A DNA stretch of 8,031 nucleotides from Dehalococcoidales bacterium (GTDB taxonomy: Bacteria; Chloroflexota; Dehalococcoidia; Dehalococcoidales; UBA5627), in the NCBI GenBank assembly GCA_012719115.1, contig JAAYAZ010000169.1:1-8031 (forward strand), read 5' to 3'. The notes under the pieces were generated by a model that saw only the letters and a list, made by a program, of their open reading frames with translations, was not told where the DNA came from and did no database searches. Position numbers and translations under genes: made by a program. This document shows, in pieces, positions 1 through 5,651 of the stretch; position 1 is the stretch's first letter; the number at the start of each line of letters is the position of its first letter.

Positions 1-227
1 CATCTGCTATGTCTTTGGCAGGGGATTCCTCGCAAACGGTTTCAAGAGCTTCCACGGCGGATGACCCGGGAAGGCTTGAGAGAACACGTGAGACTTCGGA
101 CGTAATGTGGAAGTTGAGTGATTATAAGACTATAGAGTGCCCTTGCGGAACTAAATTAAGGATTCCGCCGCATTTTAGCGATAAAAGTATACAGTGTCCG
201 CATTGTGGACAAAAACATATGTTATAG
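1..227 (+). CDS. C-terminal part of an unidentified protein with a zinc-ribbon-like tail (5' partial)
   Basis: The reading frame is open to the left edge of the window (first whole codon at position 3) and ends at TAG 225-227, so this is probably the end of a longer protein. The ATG at 9 has no visible ribosome binding site and is more likely an internal methionine. Numbered from that Met, the visible tail has a polar segment (residues 5-30) and then a compact module with Cys44-x-Cys46-Gly and Cys63-x-x-Cys66-Gly about 17 residues apart. That spacing suits one structural zinc site of the zinc-ribbon type. No membrane segment is visible. The family cannot be named from this fragment; a membrane-associated peptidase with a C-terminal zinc ribbon crossed my mind but no catalytic motif is present to support it. 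An intrinsic terminator follows 30 bases after the stop. Confidence 0.55.
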   Translation, partial: SAMSLAGDSSQTVSRASTADDPGRLERTRETSDVMWKLSDYKTIECPCGTKLRIPPHFSDKSIQCPHCGQKHML

Positions 228-257
228 TTTTTATACGGTAGGAAATAAGAGATTAGC

Positions 258-288
258 AGGGGAGATAGGTATTATCTCCTCTGTTTTT
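258..288 (+). terminator. Intrinsic terminator after the zinc-ribbon gene
   Basis: Arms 258-267 and 273-282 form a 10-bp stem (one G-U pair) with a 5-base loop, followed by G and five T at 284-288. It sits 30 bases after the stop at 225-227 and ends that transcript before the tRNA promoter. Confidence 0.75.
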
Positions 289-323
289 GTGGTATCTATT
301 AAAAGGGTAGCTACAACCTCTGC

Positions 324-352
324 TTGAGCTATCGGTTATACAATGATAAAAT
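324..352 (+). promoter_or_regulatory. Predicted sigma-70-type promoter of tRNA-Leu
   Basis: TTGAGC (324-329) and TAAAAT (347-352) are separated by 17 bases, which puts the transcription start near 359 and the mature tRNA 5' end about 23 bases later. It lies between the upstream terminator and the tRNA, which supports its use. This is a pattern match only. Confidence 0.5.
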
Positions 353-381
353 GCTTAAACCTCAATAATGACCTTATTCAA

Positions 382-466
382 GGGGAAGTGTCGGAATTGG
401 CAGACGAGCAAGACTTAGGATCTTGTGCCGCAAGGCGTGGGGGTTCAAATCCCCCCTTCCCCACCA
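382..466 (+). tRNA. tRNA-Leu (anticodon UAG), CCA encoded
   Basis: A complete class II tRNA cloverleaf can be folded by eye. The acceptor stem pairs 382-388 with 456-462, all seven pairs Watson-Crick. The D stem pairs 391-393 with 405-407. The anticodon stem pairs 409-413 with 421-425 around the loop CTTAGGA, giving anticodon TAG at 416-418, which reads CUA and other CUN leucine codons. The extra arm is long (426-438), as expected for leucine. The T stem pairs 439-443 with 451-455 around TTCAAAT. The discriminator is A463, the normal leucine identity base, and CCA is encoded at 464-466. It is a single tRNA gene with its own predicted promoter; no second tRNA is adjacent. Confidence 0.97.
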
Positions 467-477
467 AATACATCTTC

Positions 478-499
478 GGTGGGAAACATTACTCCCATT
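478..499 (+). terminator. Weak hairpin just after tRNA-Leu (possible terminator)
   Basis: A 5-bp stem (480-484 with 493-497), extendable by two G-U pairs, has an 8-base loop and is followed by a short TTT. It is in the right place to end the tRNA transcript, but the stem is short and the T run poor. Processing or another end point is equally possible. Confidence 0.25.
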
Positions 500-534
500 T
501 CGGTAAATAATAGAGATTTCAGATATAAAAAGTA

Positions 535-563
535 TTGACATAGCCTATTAATTGGTGTAACCT
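535..563 (+). promoter_or_regulatory. Predicted promoter of the alanine-rich coiled-coil gene
   Basis: A perfect consensus -35 box TTGACA (535-540) is followed after 17 bases by TAACCT (558-563), which matches the -10 consensus at its first, second and last positions. Transcription would start near 570, leaving a leader of about 109 bases. The leader contains a small hairpin (620-624 with 634-638) followed by GTTTTA and ends in the strong ribosome binding site AAAGGAGG at 666-673. Confidence 0.5.
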
Positions 564-678
564 CATTGTTGTAATATATTCAGTCTCCAGCTAAATATTG
601 CATCCTTTGTAATTATTAAACTCCCTTATTAGCGGAGTGTTTTATATAATTAATATGGAGTAATCAAAGGAGGCAAGC

Positions 679-2436
679 ATGCGCGGCGATGGACTGAAAG
701 AAAAAACTGTACAGACTGAAGAACTTCCCCCTCCCCCCAAAATTCTAACTAAACCACTCCCGGTTATTCTGGATGAAATGGAAGCCAATATTAAAGCCGC
801 TATTGATGCTGCCAGACGAGCGGAGGATGCTTCCAAAAAGGCAAATGATGCTGCTGTATTAGCCACGAAGGCTTCGGGAGAAGCGGAGAAAAGAGCTGAG
901 GAAGCCCGTAAAGCCGGTGAAACGGCGGCTCAGAAAGCAACGACTGCAGCCGGAGAGGCGGCGGCAAGAGCGGAACAGATAGCTAATACAGCCATTGCGG
1001 AAGCTGAAAATGCGGAGAAAAAGGCAAAGGAAGCAGCTGATGCTGCCAGCATGGCAGCAGAAGAGGCGGCCGCCAGGGCGGAAGAAGCTGCCCTGAAGGC
1101 AGAGGATATAGCTCGTGCAGCGCAGTATGCTGCCGAAGAGGCCACCGCAAAATCCGATGAAGTAGCACGCGCTGCAGAGGAAGTGTCACAATCGGCATTA
1201 AAAGCGGCTGAAGAAGCGGCTATTAGAGCAGAAGATGCGGCTATACTTGCCAGAGAAGCGGTTGAACGTTCGATTGAAGCATCGCTTGCAGCAGCAAAAC
1301 AGGCTTCAAGTTCAGCTAAACTGGCTGAAAAAGCCACTGAGGAAGCGAATAATAACAAGGATGCGGAATCGGCAAAGAAGGCGGATGATGCCGGAAGAGA
1401 AGCAAAGAAAGCTGCAGCTGCTGCATTCAGGTTGGCAGACGAGACAGCCAGAAAGGGTGAATTGGCGGATATTGCAGGAGATTCGGCTATCATTGCAGCT
1501 ACCAGAATATCCGGAGTTTTAGCCGATAGAATCGATGAATCCGGTAAAGATGCTAAAGATGCTGCCACAAAGGCATTAAAAACAGTTGACGAAACTAATA
1601 AGAAGGCTGAACATGCTGATTCAGCCGGTGATGCGGCTTTAGCGGCTGCGTTAAATGCTCTTGCCGAACAGGCAGCTGCAAGAGCCAGGGAAGCGGCAAT
1701 TGCAGCCAAAGATTCTGCTTTAAGTTCTATTGAAGATGCCAAAGCGGCATCTATAATTGCCGATGAAAAACTGGCACTTGCACAGAAGGCGGCTGCTGAA
1801 GCTGAGGAAAAAGGCACTATAGAATCAGCCAGAAAAGCTGATGAAGCCGGCAGGGAGGCTAAAAAAGCTGCTTTGACCGCGGCACGTTTGGCGCAGGAAG
1901 TAGCCAGGAAAGGGGAAGTCGCCGGGATAGCAGGTAGAGAAGCGTTGGAAGCTGCTACACAGGTTTCGGGTGAATCAGCTGAAAGCACCGCTCAAGCGGG
2001 GAGAGATGCCAATGAAGCAGCTGATGCCGCTTCTAAATTAGCAGAGGATATTGCCCAAAAAGCAGAAAGAGCGGACATTGAATCTGATAAAGCATTGGCT
2101 GCAGCAATCGCATCGGCTGTAGCGCAGGCATTTGCCAAAGCAGAAGAGGCGCAGAGAGCTTCTCAAACTGCCAGTTCTAAAGCAGCGGATATAGCAAGGA
2201 TAAAAGCGGAGGAAACGGATAAAGCAGCCAGAGAAGCGGTGTCACGAGCAGAAGAAATTGCCTTAGCTGCTCAAAGGGCAGCAGATGAAGCAATGGCAAA
2301 GGCAGAAGAAGCGCTGGTAAAAAAGATAGTCAAGAAACTTACGCAATCCGAGTTTGTGTTATATATGATTGTTATCATTTTGGCTATTGTATTCGGTTCT
2401 GTTTTTCTTGCCGTAGCATTAACTGCCGGATTATAA
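679..2436 (+). CDS. Alanine-rich long coiled-coil protein with a C-terminal membrane anchor
   Basis: I do not recognise a named family. The 585-residue product has no N-terminal signal peptide. It starts with a short proline-containing segment (residues 15-29, with four consecutive prolines at 17-20). Residues 33-553 are an almost uninterrupted helix of Ala, Glu, Lys, Arg and Asp. Clear seven-residue spacing of alanines is visible, for example from residue 127 in units such as AEEAAAR, AEEAALK and AEDIARA, as in alanine-based coiled coils. Residues 230-332 and 382-484 are two ungapped related copies. Basic KKIVKK (548-553) is followed by one hydrophobic helix (559-581) and only about four residues, so a C-terminal anchor with the rod in the cytoplasm is the likely topology. 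I see no Cys or Trp. The start is set by AAAGGAGG five bases upstream. A structural, spacer or envelope-organising role is inference. The gene appears to be a single-gene unit. Confidence 0.9.
   Translation: MRGDGLKEKTVQTEELPPPPKILTKPLPVILDEMEANIKAAIDAARRAEDASKKANDAAVLATKASGEAEKRAEEARKAGETAAQKATTAAGEAAARAEQIANTAIAEAENAEKKAKEAADAASMAAEEAAARAEEAALKAEDIARAAQYAAEEATAKSDEVARAAEEVSQSALKAAEEAAIRAEDAAILAREAVERSIEASLAAAKQASSSAKLAEKATEEANNNKDAESAKKADDAGREAKKAAAAAFRLADETARKGELADIAGDSAIIAATRISGVLADRIDESGKDAKDAATKALKTVDETNKKAEHADSAGDAALAAALNALAEQAAARAREAAIAAKDSALSSIEDAKAASIIADEKLALAQKAAAEAEEKGTIESARKADEAGREAKKAALTAARLAQEVARKGEVAGIAGREALEAATQVSGESAESTAQAGRDANEAADAASKLAEDIAQKAERADIESDKALAAAIASAVAQAFAKAEEAQRASQTASSKAADIARIKAEETDKAAREAVSRAEEIALAAQRAADEAMAKAEEALVKKIVKKLTQSEFVLYMIVIILAIVFGSVFLAVALTAGL
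1366..1674 (+). repeat. Internal repeat copy A of the coiled-coil gene
   Basis: This stretch encodes residues 230-332. It aligns without gaps to residues 382-484, offset 152 residues (456 bases). Shared landmarks are the KADDAGREAKKAA / KADEAGREAKKAA block, ARKGE, the (I/V)SG turn, G(K/R)DA, KAE(H/R)AD and LAAA. The DNA has diverged at many codon third positions, so the duplication is not recent. Confidence 0.8.
1822..2130 (+). repeat. Internal repeat copy B of the coiled-coil gene
   Basis: This stretch encodes residues 382-484, the partner of the copy at 1366-1674. The segment between the copies (residues 333-381) is ordinary Ala/Glu/Lys coiled coil and shows less obvious kinship to other parts of the protein. 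Confidence 0.8.
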
Positions 2437-2493
2437 AGGTATAGTATAAATATTAAAACAATTTATGCCGGTCGTTGATAAACGTAAATATAA

Positions 2494-2522
2494 TTGATTT
2501 TGTAGCTGGTGGCTGGTATAAT
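2494..2522 (+). promoter_or_regulatory. Strong predicted promoter (extended -10) upstream of thrS
   Basis: TTGATT (2494-2499), a 17-base spacer, and a perfect TATAAT (2517-2522) preceded by TGG (2514-2516) make an extended -10 promoter, the best promoter match in the window. The predicted start near 2529 is only about 12 bases before a terminator-like hairpin. Transcripts would therefore either stop as a stub of about 50 bases or read through into thrS. Confidence 0.6.
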
Positions 2523-2540
2523 GATTGTTCATGAAATGAT

Positions 2541-2579
2541 AAAAACCTCTCGACTCCTTCATCTGAGTGAGGGGTTTTT
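2541..2579 (+). terminator. Terminator-like hairpin between the coiled-coil gene and thrS
   Basis: Arms 2541-2556 and 2565-2579 pair almost completely. There are five A-T pairs, then a GC-rich core containing two G-U pairs, one bulged A and three closing pairs around an 8-base loop, and the right arm ends in TTTTT (2575-2579). It can end transcripts from the upstream coiled-coil gene. Because a strong promoter lies immediately upstream, it could also act as an attenuator for thrS. No T-box consensus (TGGNACCGCG-like) precedes it. Confidence 0.7.
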
Positions 2580-2618
2580 ATTTAATAAAAAATTTCAATG
2601 ATGTATGATTGATATATT

Positions 2619-4373
2619 ATGAACAATAAAATTGATAAAGAAGAAAAAGAAATGAATAATGAAATAGAAAAAGTGCGCCATTCGGCAGCCCATATCATGG
2701 CGGAAGCCGTTTTATCGCTATTTCCGGCTGCAAAATTTGCTATCGGGCCTGCTATTGAAAACGGTTTTTATTACGATTTCGAATTGCCGCGTCCTCTGAC
2801 TCCTGACGATTTGTCGGTAATAACCGATAAAATGAATAACATAATTTCAAAAGACCAACCTTTTTTACATGATGAAATAACCAAGGAAGAGGCTCGCGAT
2901 ATTTTTTCATCTCAACCATATAAACTAGAGTTGATTAACGATATCGAAGACGAAAAAGTCAGTATATACCGGCAGGGTGGTTTTATAGATCTATGCCGGG
3001 GACCTCACGTGGATTCTACAGGTAAAATTAAAGCCTTCAAATTAACTAGTATTGCAGGTGCGTATTGGCGCGGCGATGAAAAGAATCAAATGCTTCAGAG
3101 AATATACGGATTAGCGTTCAATTCAAATGCGGAACTTGACGAGTATTTGAAAAAAATGGAAGAAGCGGCGAAAAGGGACCACAGGAAGCTTGGCAAGGAG
3201 CTGGACCTTTTCAGCGTGCATGAGGAATCCGGACCCGGTCTGGTGTGCTGGCATCCGAAGGGCTCTGTGGTACGTAGTGTTATAGAGGACTTTTGGAAAG
3301 CCGAGCATATAAAACGTGGTTACGATATTTTATATACGCCCCACATTGCTAAAGTAGACCTCTGGAAAACCAGCGGCCACTGGGAGTTCTATAGGGAAAA
3401 CATGTTCAGCCCGATGGAAATAGACGATGAAGAGTATGTAATTAAACCTATGAACTGTCTTTATCACATATTGATTTATAAGAGCCGATTAAGGAGTTAT
3501 CGTGAGTTACCCCTTCGTTGGGGGGAACTTGGCACGGTTTACCGTTATGAGCGCTCTGGGGTATTGCATGGCTTGTCGCGAGTAAGAGGTTTTACTCAGG
3601 ATGATGCTCATATATTCTGCCGCTTTGACCAGCTCGAAAATGAAGTAGTAGATGTTCTTGATTTGGCATCCTTTATGATGGATTCATTTGGTTTTGACAA
3701 TTACAAGATAATACTTTCGACCAGGCCTGAGAAATATGCCGGAAGCCTTGAAATCTGGGAAGAAGCCGAAAGCATTCTGGCTAAGGCTCTCCAAAGACGT
3801 CAAATAGATTATAAAGTTGACCCGGGCGAGGGAGCTTTCTATGGACCTAAAATAGATATAAAATTCGAAGATGCTGTCGGAAGAGACTGGCAGGGGCCGA
3901 CTATACAAGTCGATTTCAATAATCCGCAGCGCTTCGATGTGAACTATATCGGTGAAGATGGCAAAGAGCATATGGTTGCAATGGTACATCGTACTGTACT
4001 TGGCAGTATGGAGCGCTTTATGGCTTGCCTCATCGAGCATTATGGCGGAGCGTTCCCGGTTTGGCTTTCTCCCGTACAGGTAGCTATACTACCGATTGCC
4101 GACCGACATCAGGATTACGCAAAAAAACTGGAAAACGAATTGAAGAGCAGGAACCTGAGAGTAGAAACCGATTATCAGCAGGGTACTGTTAACAATAAAA
4201 TCAGGCAGGCGCAAGCGCAAAAAATACCTTATATGTTGATTGTAGGTGATAAAGAAGTCGATAATGGTACAGTTTCGGTGAGATTCAGAAACGGGGAACA
4301 AAAAAACGGAATACCATTTGAAGATTTTTTGAATATAGCTATAAAGGCAGTCGTAGAAAAAGCCGAGAATTAA
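2619..4373 (+). CDS. thrS: Threonyl-tRNA synthetase lacking the TGS domain
   Basis: This enzyme charges tRNA-Thr with threonine using ATP in the cytoplasm. The 584 residues start almost directly in the second additional (editing) domain, with HSAAH at 21-25 and CRGPH at 126-130, the editing-site histidines and cysteine. The class II catalytic core follows: motif 2 region 309-333 (RYERSG through DDAHIF), motif 3 at 457-467, and zinc ligands Cys280, His331 and His457. The anticodon-binding domain is about 485-584. The TGS domain of the usual roughly 640-residue enzyme is absent, as I recall for some Chloroflexota. The normal MNCP motif next to zinc Cys280 reads MNCL here. The ATG at 2619 has no visible Shine-Dalgarno sequence; ATG 2652 (Met12), behind purine-rich sequence, is an alternative start that would still keep the editing domain. 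It is followed by infC, which has its own promoter. Confidence 0.97.
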   Translation: MNNKIDKEEKEMNNEIEKVRHSAAHIMAEAVLSLFPAAKFAIGPAIENGFYYDFELPRPLTPDDLSVITDKMNNIISKDQPFLHDEITKEEARDIFSSQPYKLELINDIEDEKVSIYRQGGFIDLCRGPHVDSTGKIKAFKLTSIAGAYWRGDEKNQMLQRIYGLAFNSNAELDEYLKKMEEAAKRDHRKLGKELDLFSVHEESGPGLVCWHPKGSVVRSVIEDFWKAEHIKRGYDILYTPHIAKVDLWKTSGHWEFYRENMFSPMEIDDEEYVIKPMNCLYHILIYKSRLRSYRELPLRWGELGTVYRYERSGVLHGLSRVRGFTQDDAHIFCRFDQLENEVVDVLDLASFMMDSFGFDNYKIILSTRPEKYAGSLEIWEEAESILAKALQRRQIDYKVDPGEGAFYGPKIDIKFEDAVGRDWQGPTIQVDFNNPQRFDVNYIGEDGKEHMVAMVHRTVLGSMERFMACLIEHYGGAFPVWLSPVQVAILPIADRHQDYAKKLENELKSRNLRVETDYQQGTVNNKIRQAQAQKIPYMLIVGDKEVDNGTVSVRFRNGEQKNGIPFEDFLNIAIKAVVEKAEN

Positions 4374-4380
4374 AAAATAC

Positions 4381-4410
4381 TTGATAAAAATAGCTTTATT
4401 ATGATATAGT
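4381..4410 (+). promoter_or_regulatory. Predicted extended -10 promoter of infC-rpmI-rplT
   Basis: TTGATA (4381-4386), an 18-base spacer and TATAGT (4405-4410), with TGA at 4402-4404 giving the extended -10 form TGnTATAGT. The predicted start near 4417 leaves a leader of about 35 bases before the infC start codon. It would let the initiation factor/ribosomal protein genes be transcribed apart from thrS. There is too little leader here for a large L20-binding structure. Confidence 0.55.
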
Positions 4411-4432
4411 CCTTATGTATATCTGTTACTTG

Positions 4433-4438
4433 AGGAGG
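4433..4438 (+). promoter_or_regulatory. Ribosome binding site deciding the infC start
   Basis: AGGAGG is a full Shine-Dalgarno core. It lies 11 bases before ATA 4450 and 14 bases before ATT 4453, but 95 bases before the first ATG (4534). No ribosome binding site precedes that ATG, so the upstream non-AUG start is favoured. Confidence 0.7.
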
Positions 4439-4449
4439 GATATAAAGAC

Positions 4450-5016
4450 ATAATTAAAGAGTTACGAGTAAACGAAAAGATTAAGTGTAAAGAAGTCCGT
4501 CTTGTAGGCGAAAAGGGCGAACAATTAGGAATAATGCCTTTATATCAGGCGCGTGAGTTTGCTAAAAAACAGGGTTTGGACCTTGTTGAAGTAGCGCCGA
4601 TGGCAGTTCCGCCGGTTTGCCGCCTGATGGATTATGGTAAATTTAAGTATCAACAGACCAGAAAAGAGAGAGAGACCAAAAAGACACAAAAACTTTCGTT
4701 GTTAAGAGAAGTAAGGCTTCGCCCGAAAATCGGCGAACATGACTTCGAGGCGAAAGCCAGGGCAGCAAAAAGGCTTTTAGAGGGTGGAGATAAGGTTAAA
4801 TTAACCATAATGTTTCGCGGACGTGAAAATGCTCATCCTGAATTGGGTTTACGGTTGCTTGAAAAAATGTCTGATTCCCTGAAAGAAATCGCCTCTATTG
4901 AGAGGCAGCCAATTAAAGAAGGGGCCAGATTACATTTAATATTAGTGCCGCAGCCATCGGCAGTAAAAACTAAAGTAAAGGAAGAAGAAAAACAGGAAGA
5001 AGATGCCAAAACTTAA
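4450..5016 (+). CDS. infC: Translation initiation factor IF-3 with a non-AUG start codon
   Basis: IF3 binds the 30S subunit, keeps subunits apart and checks start codon and initiator tRNA. The frame begins at ATA 4450 or the next codon ATT 4453 (188 or 187 residues). Both are rare start codons, and AUU is the known start of E. coli infC, where it serves self-repression because IF3 rejects non-AUG starts. Extension upstream of ATG 4534 is required by the family: KELRVNEKI, EVRLVG and GEQLG, which open the IF3 N-domain, lie before that ATG. After it come DLVEVAP, the PPVCRLMDYGKFKY signature, and the C-domain with LREVRLRPKIGEHD and IMFRGRE. The last residues form a charged Lys/Glu tail. ATA is chosen for Shine-Dalgarno spacing (11 bases); ATT is the alternative. 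No in-frame ATG, GTG or TTG is usable between the upstream stop at 4402 and 4450. The 3' end overlaps rpmI by 14 bases. Confidence 0.93.
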   Translation: MIKELRVNEKIKCKEVRLVGEKGEQLGIMPLYQAREFAKKQGLDLVEVAPMAVPPVCRLMDYGKFKYQQTRKERETKKTQKLSLLREVRLRPKIGEHDFEAKARAAKRLLEGGDKVKLTIMFRGRENAHPELGLRLLEKMSDSLKEIASIERQPIKEGARLHLILVPQPSAVKTKVKEEEKQEEDAKT

Positions 5017-5203
5017 AACACACAAGGGAGCAAAAACCAGATTTCATATCACGGGTAGTGGAAAGATTATGCGCACCAAGGGCATGAAAAGCCATCTTCG
5101 CCGCAATAAATCTCGCAGAGTCAAGATGCAGTTCGATGAAACTATTCCTCTGCACCCAAGTGATAAAAAAAGAATTAAAAGGCTTATCCCTTACGGGGTA
5201 TAG
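5003..5203 (+). CDS. rpmI: 50S ribosomal protein L35
   Basis: A 66-residue basic protein of the large ribosomal subunit and of normal length for L35. It starts with the family signature MPKLKTHKGAKTRF, continues with TGSGKI and the basic HLRRNKS block, and ends near RIKRLIPYGV. The ATG lies inside the end of infC (14-base overlap) in another frame, behind AGGAAG at 4994-4999, so translation is probably coupled to IF3. The middle position between infC and rplT is the classical order of this operon. Confidence 0.97.
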   Translation: MPKLKTHKGAKTRFHITGSGKIMRTKGMKSHLRRNKSRRVKMQFDETIPLHPSDKKRIKRLIPYGV

Positions 5204-5221
5204 TTAGATAGGAGTAATGCT

Positions 5222-5572
5222 TTGCAAAGAGTAAAAACAGGTGTAACTGCACATAAAAGACATAAAAAGGTACTCGCGCTTACCAAAGGCCACAGGGCGA
5301 GTTATCATTCTCTTTACAAGCGTGCGCATGAATCGATGATGCATTCATTAAGGTATGCATACATTCATCGCAAAGACCGTAAGGGTGATATGAGAAAGCT
5401 CTGGATTACGCGTATCAATGCAGCAAGCAGAGCATATGGTGTAACCTATAGCCAGTTAATAAATGGATTAAAAACTTCCGGAATAGAGATTAATCGTAAG
5501 ATGCTGGCTGATATGGCTGTTAACGAACCGGAAAACTTTGAAAAGCTGGTTAAGCTGGGACAGGCATCTTAA
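5222..5572 (+). CDS. rplT: 50S ribosomal protein L20 (TTG start)
   Basis: The 116-residue basic protein binds 23S rRNA early in large-subunit assembly. In several bacteria it also represses its own operon. Family features are the N-terminus [16 protein letters not shown], the [16 protein letters not shown] segment and the C-terminal globular part with [17 protein letters not shown]. The start codon is TTG 5222, chosen because RVK(T/R)G at residues 3-7 is the normal L20 beginning and GGAG (5211-5214) is seven bases upstream. An out-of-frame ATG at 5217 reads only five codons. The gap to rpmI is 18 bases, and it is the last gene before the terminator. Confidence 0.97.
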   Translation: MQRVKTGVTAHKRHKKVLALTKGHRASYHSLYKRAHESMMHSLRYAYIHRKDRKGDMRKLWITRINAASRAYGVTYSQLINGLKTSGIEINRKMLADMAVNEPENFEKLVKLGQAS

Positions 5573-5590
5573 CAATATAGATATTTAATC

Positions 5591-5629
5591 AAAAAAAAAC
5601 ACCCTCGCCTAAAAGCGAGGGTGTTTTTT
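5591..5629. terminator. Bidirectional intrinsic terminator between convergent genes
   Basis: A perfect 9-bp stem, CACCCTCGC (5600-5608) with GCGAGGGTG (5615-5623), encloses a 6-base loop. It is followed by six T (5624-5629) on the plus strand and preceded by nine A (5591-5599), so it also works on the minus strand. It closes the infC-rpmI-rplT operon (19 bases after the rplT stop) and the opposing gene that ends at 5652. Confidence 0.93.
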
Positions 5630-5651
5630 GCTATCCTATTATTTGGTTATC

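Noticed and set aside
1235..1522. 95-codon plus-strand frame inside the coiled-coil gene
   Set aside because: Arg/Gln/Leu-rich out-of-frame reading of the same biased codons; no start signal.
930..1988. 352-codon open frame on the minus strand within the coiled-coil gene
   Set aside because: It is the antisense image of Ala/Glu/Lys-rich codons, giving a Ser/Ala-rich artefact with no ribosome binding site. The plus-strand gene has a strong ribosome binding site, heptads and a membrane anchor.
679..2436. Tandem DNA repeat or assembly artefact explaining the alanine-rich gene
   Set aside because: The repeat copies differ at many synonymous positions, and the frame stays open through a specific membrane segment to a stop; this looks like an ancient, selected protein repeat.
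2521..2601. 26-residue leader peptide spanning the thrS terminator
   Set aside because: Its ATG overlaps the -10 box of the predicted promoter, it contains a single Thr codon, and it lacks a ribosome binding site, so it does not look like a threonine attenuator peptide.
2437..2618. T-box riboswitch upstream of thrS
   Set aside because: The position and terminator fit, but there is no T-box sequence (TGGNACCGCG-like), no long stem I region and not enough leader length.
4417..4450. L20-type autoregulatory leader before infC
   Set aside because: The leader from the predicted start is only about 35 bases and shows no convincing structure or terminator.
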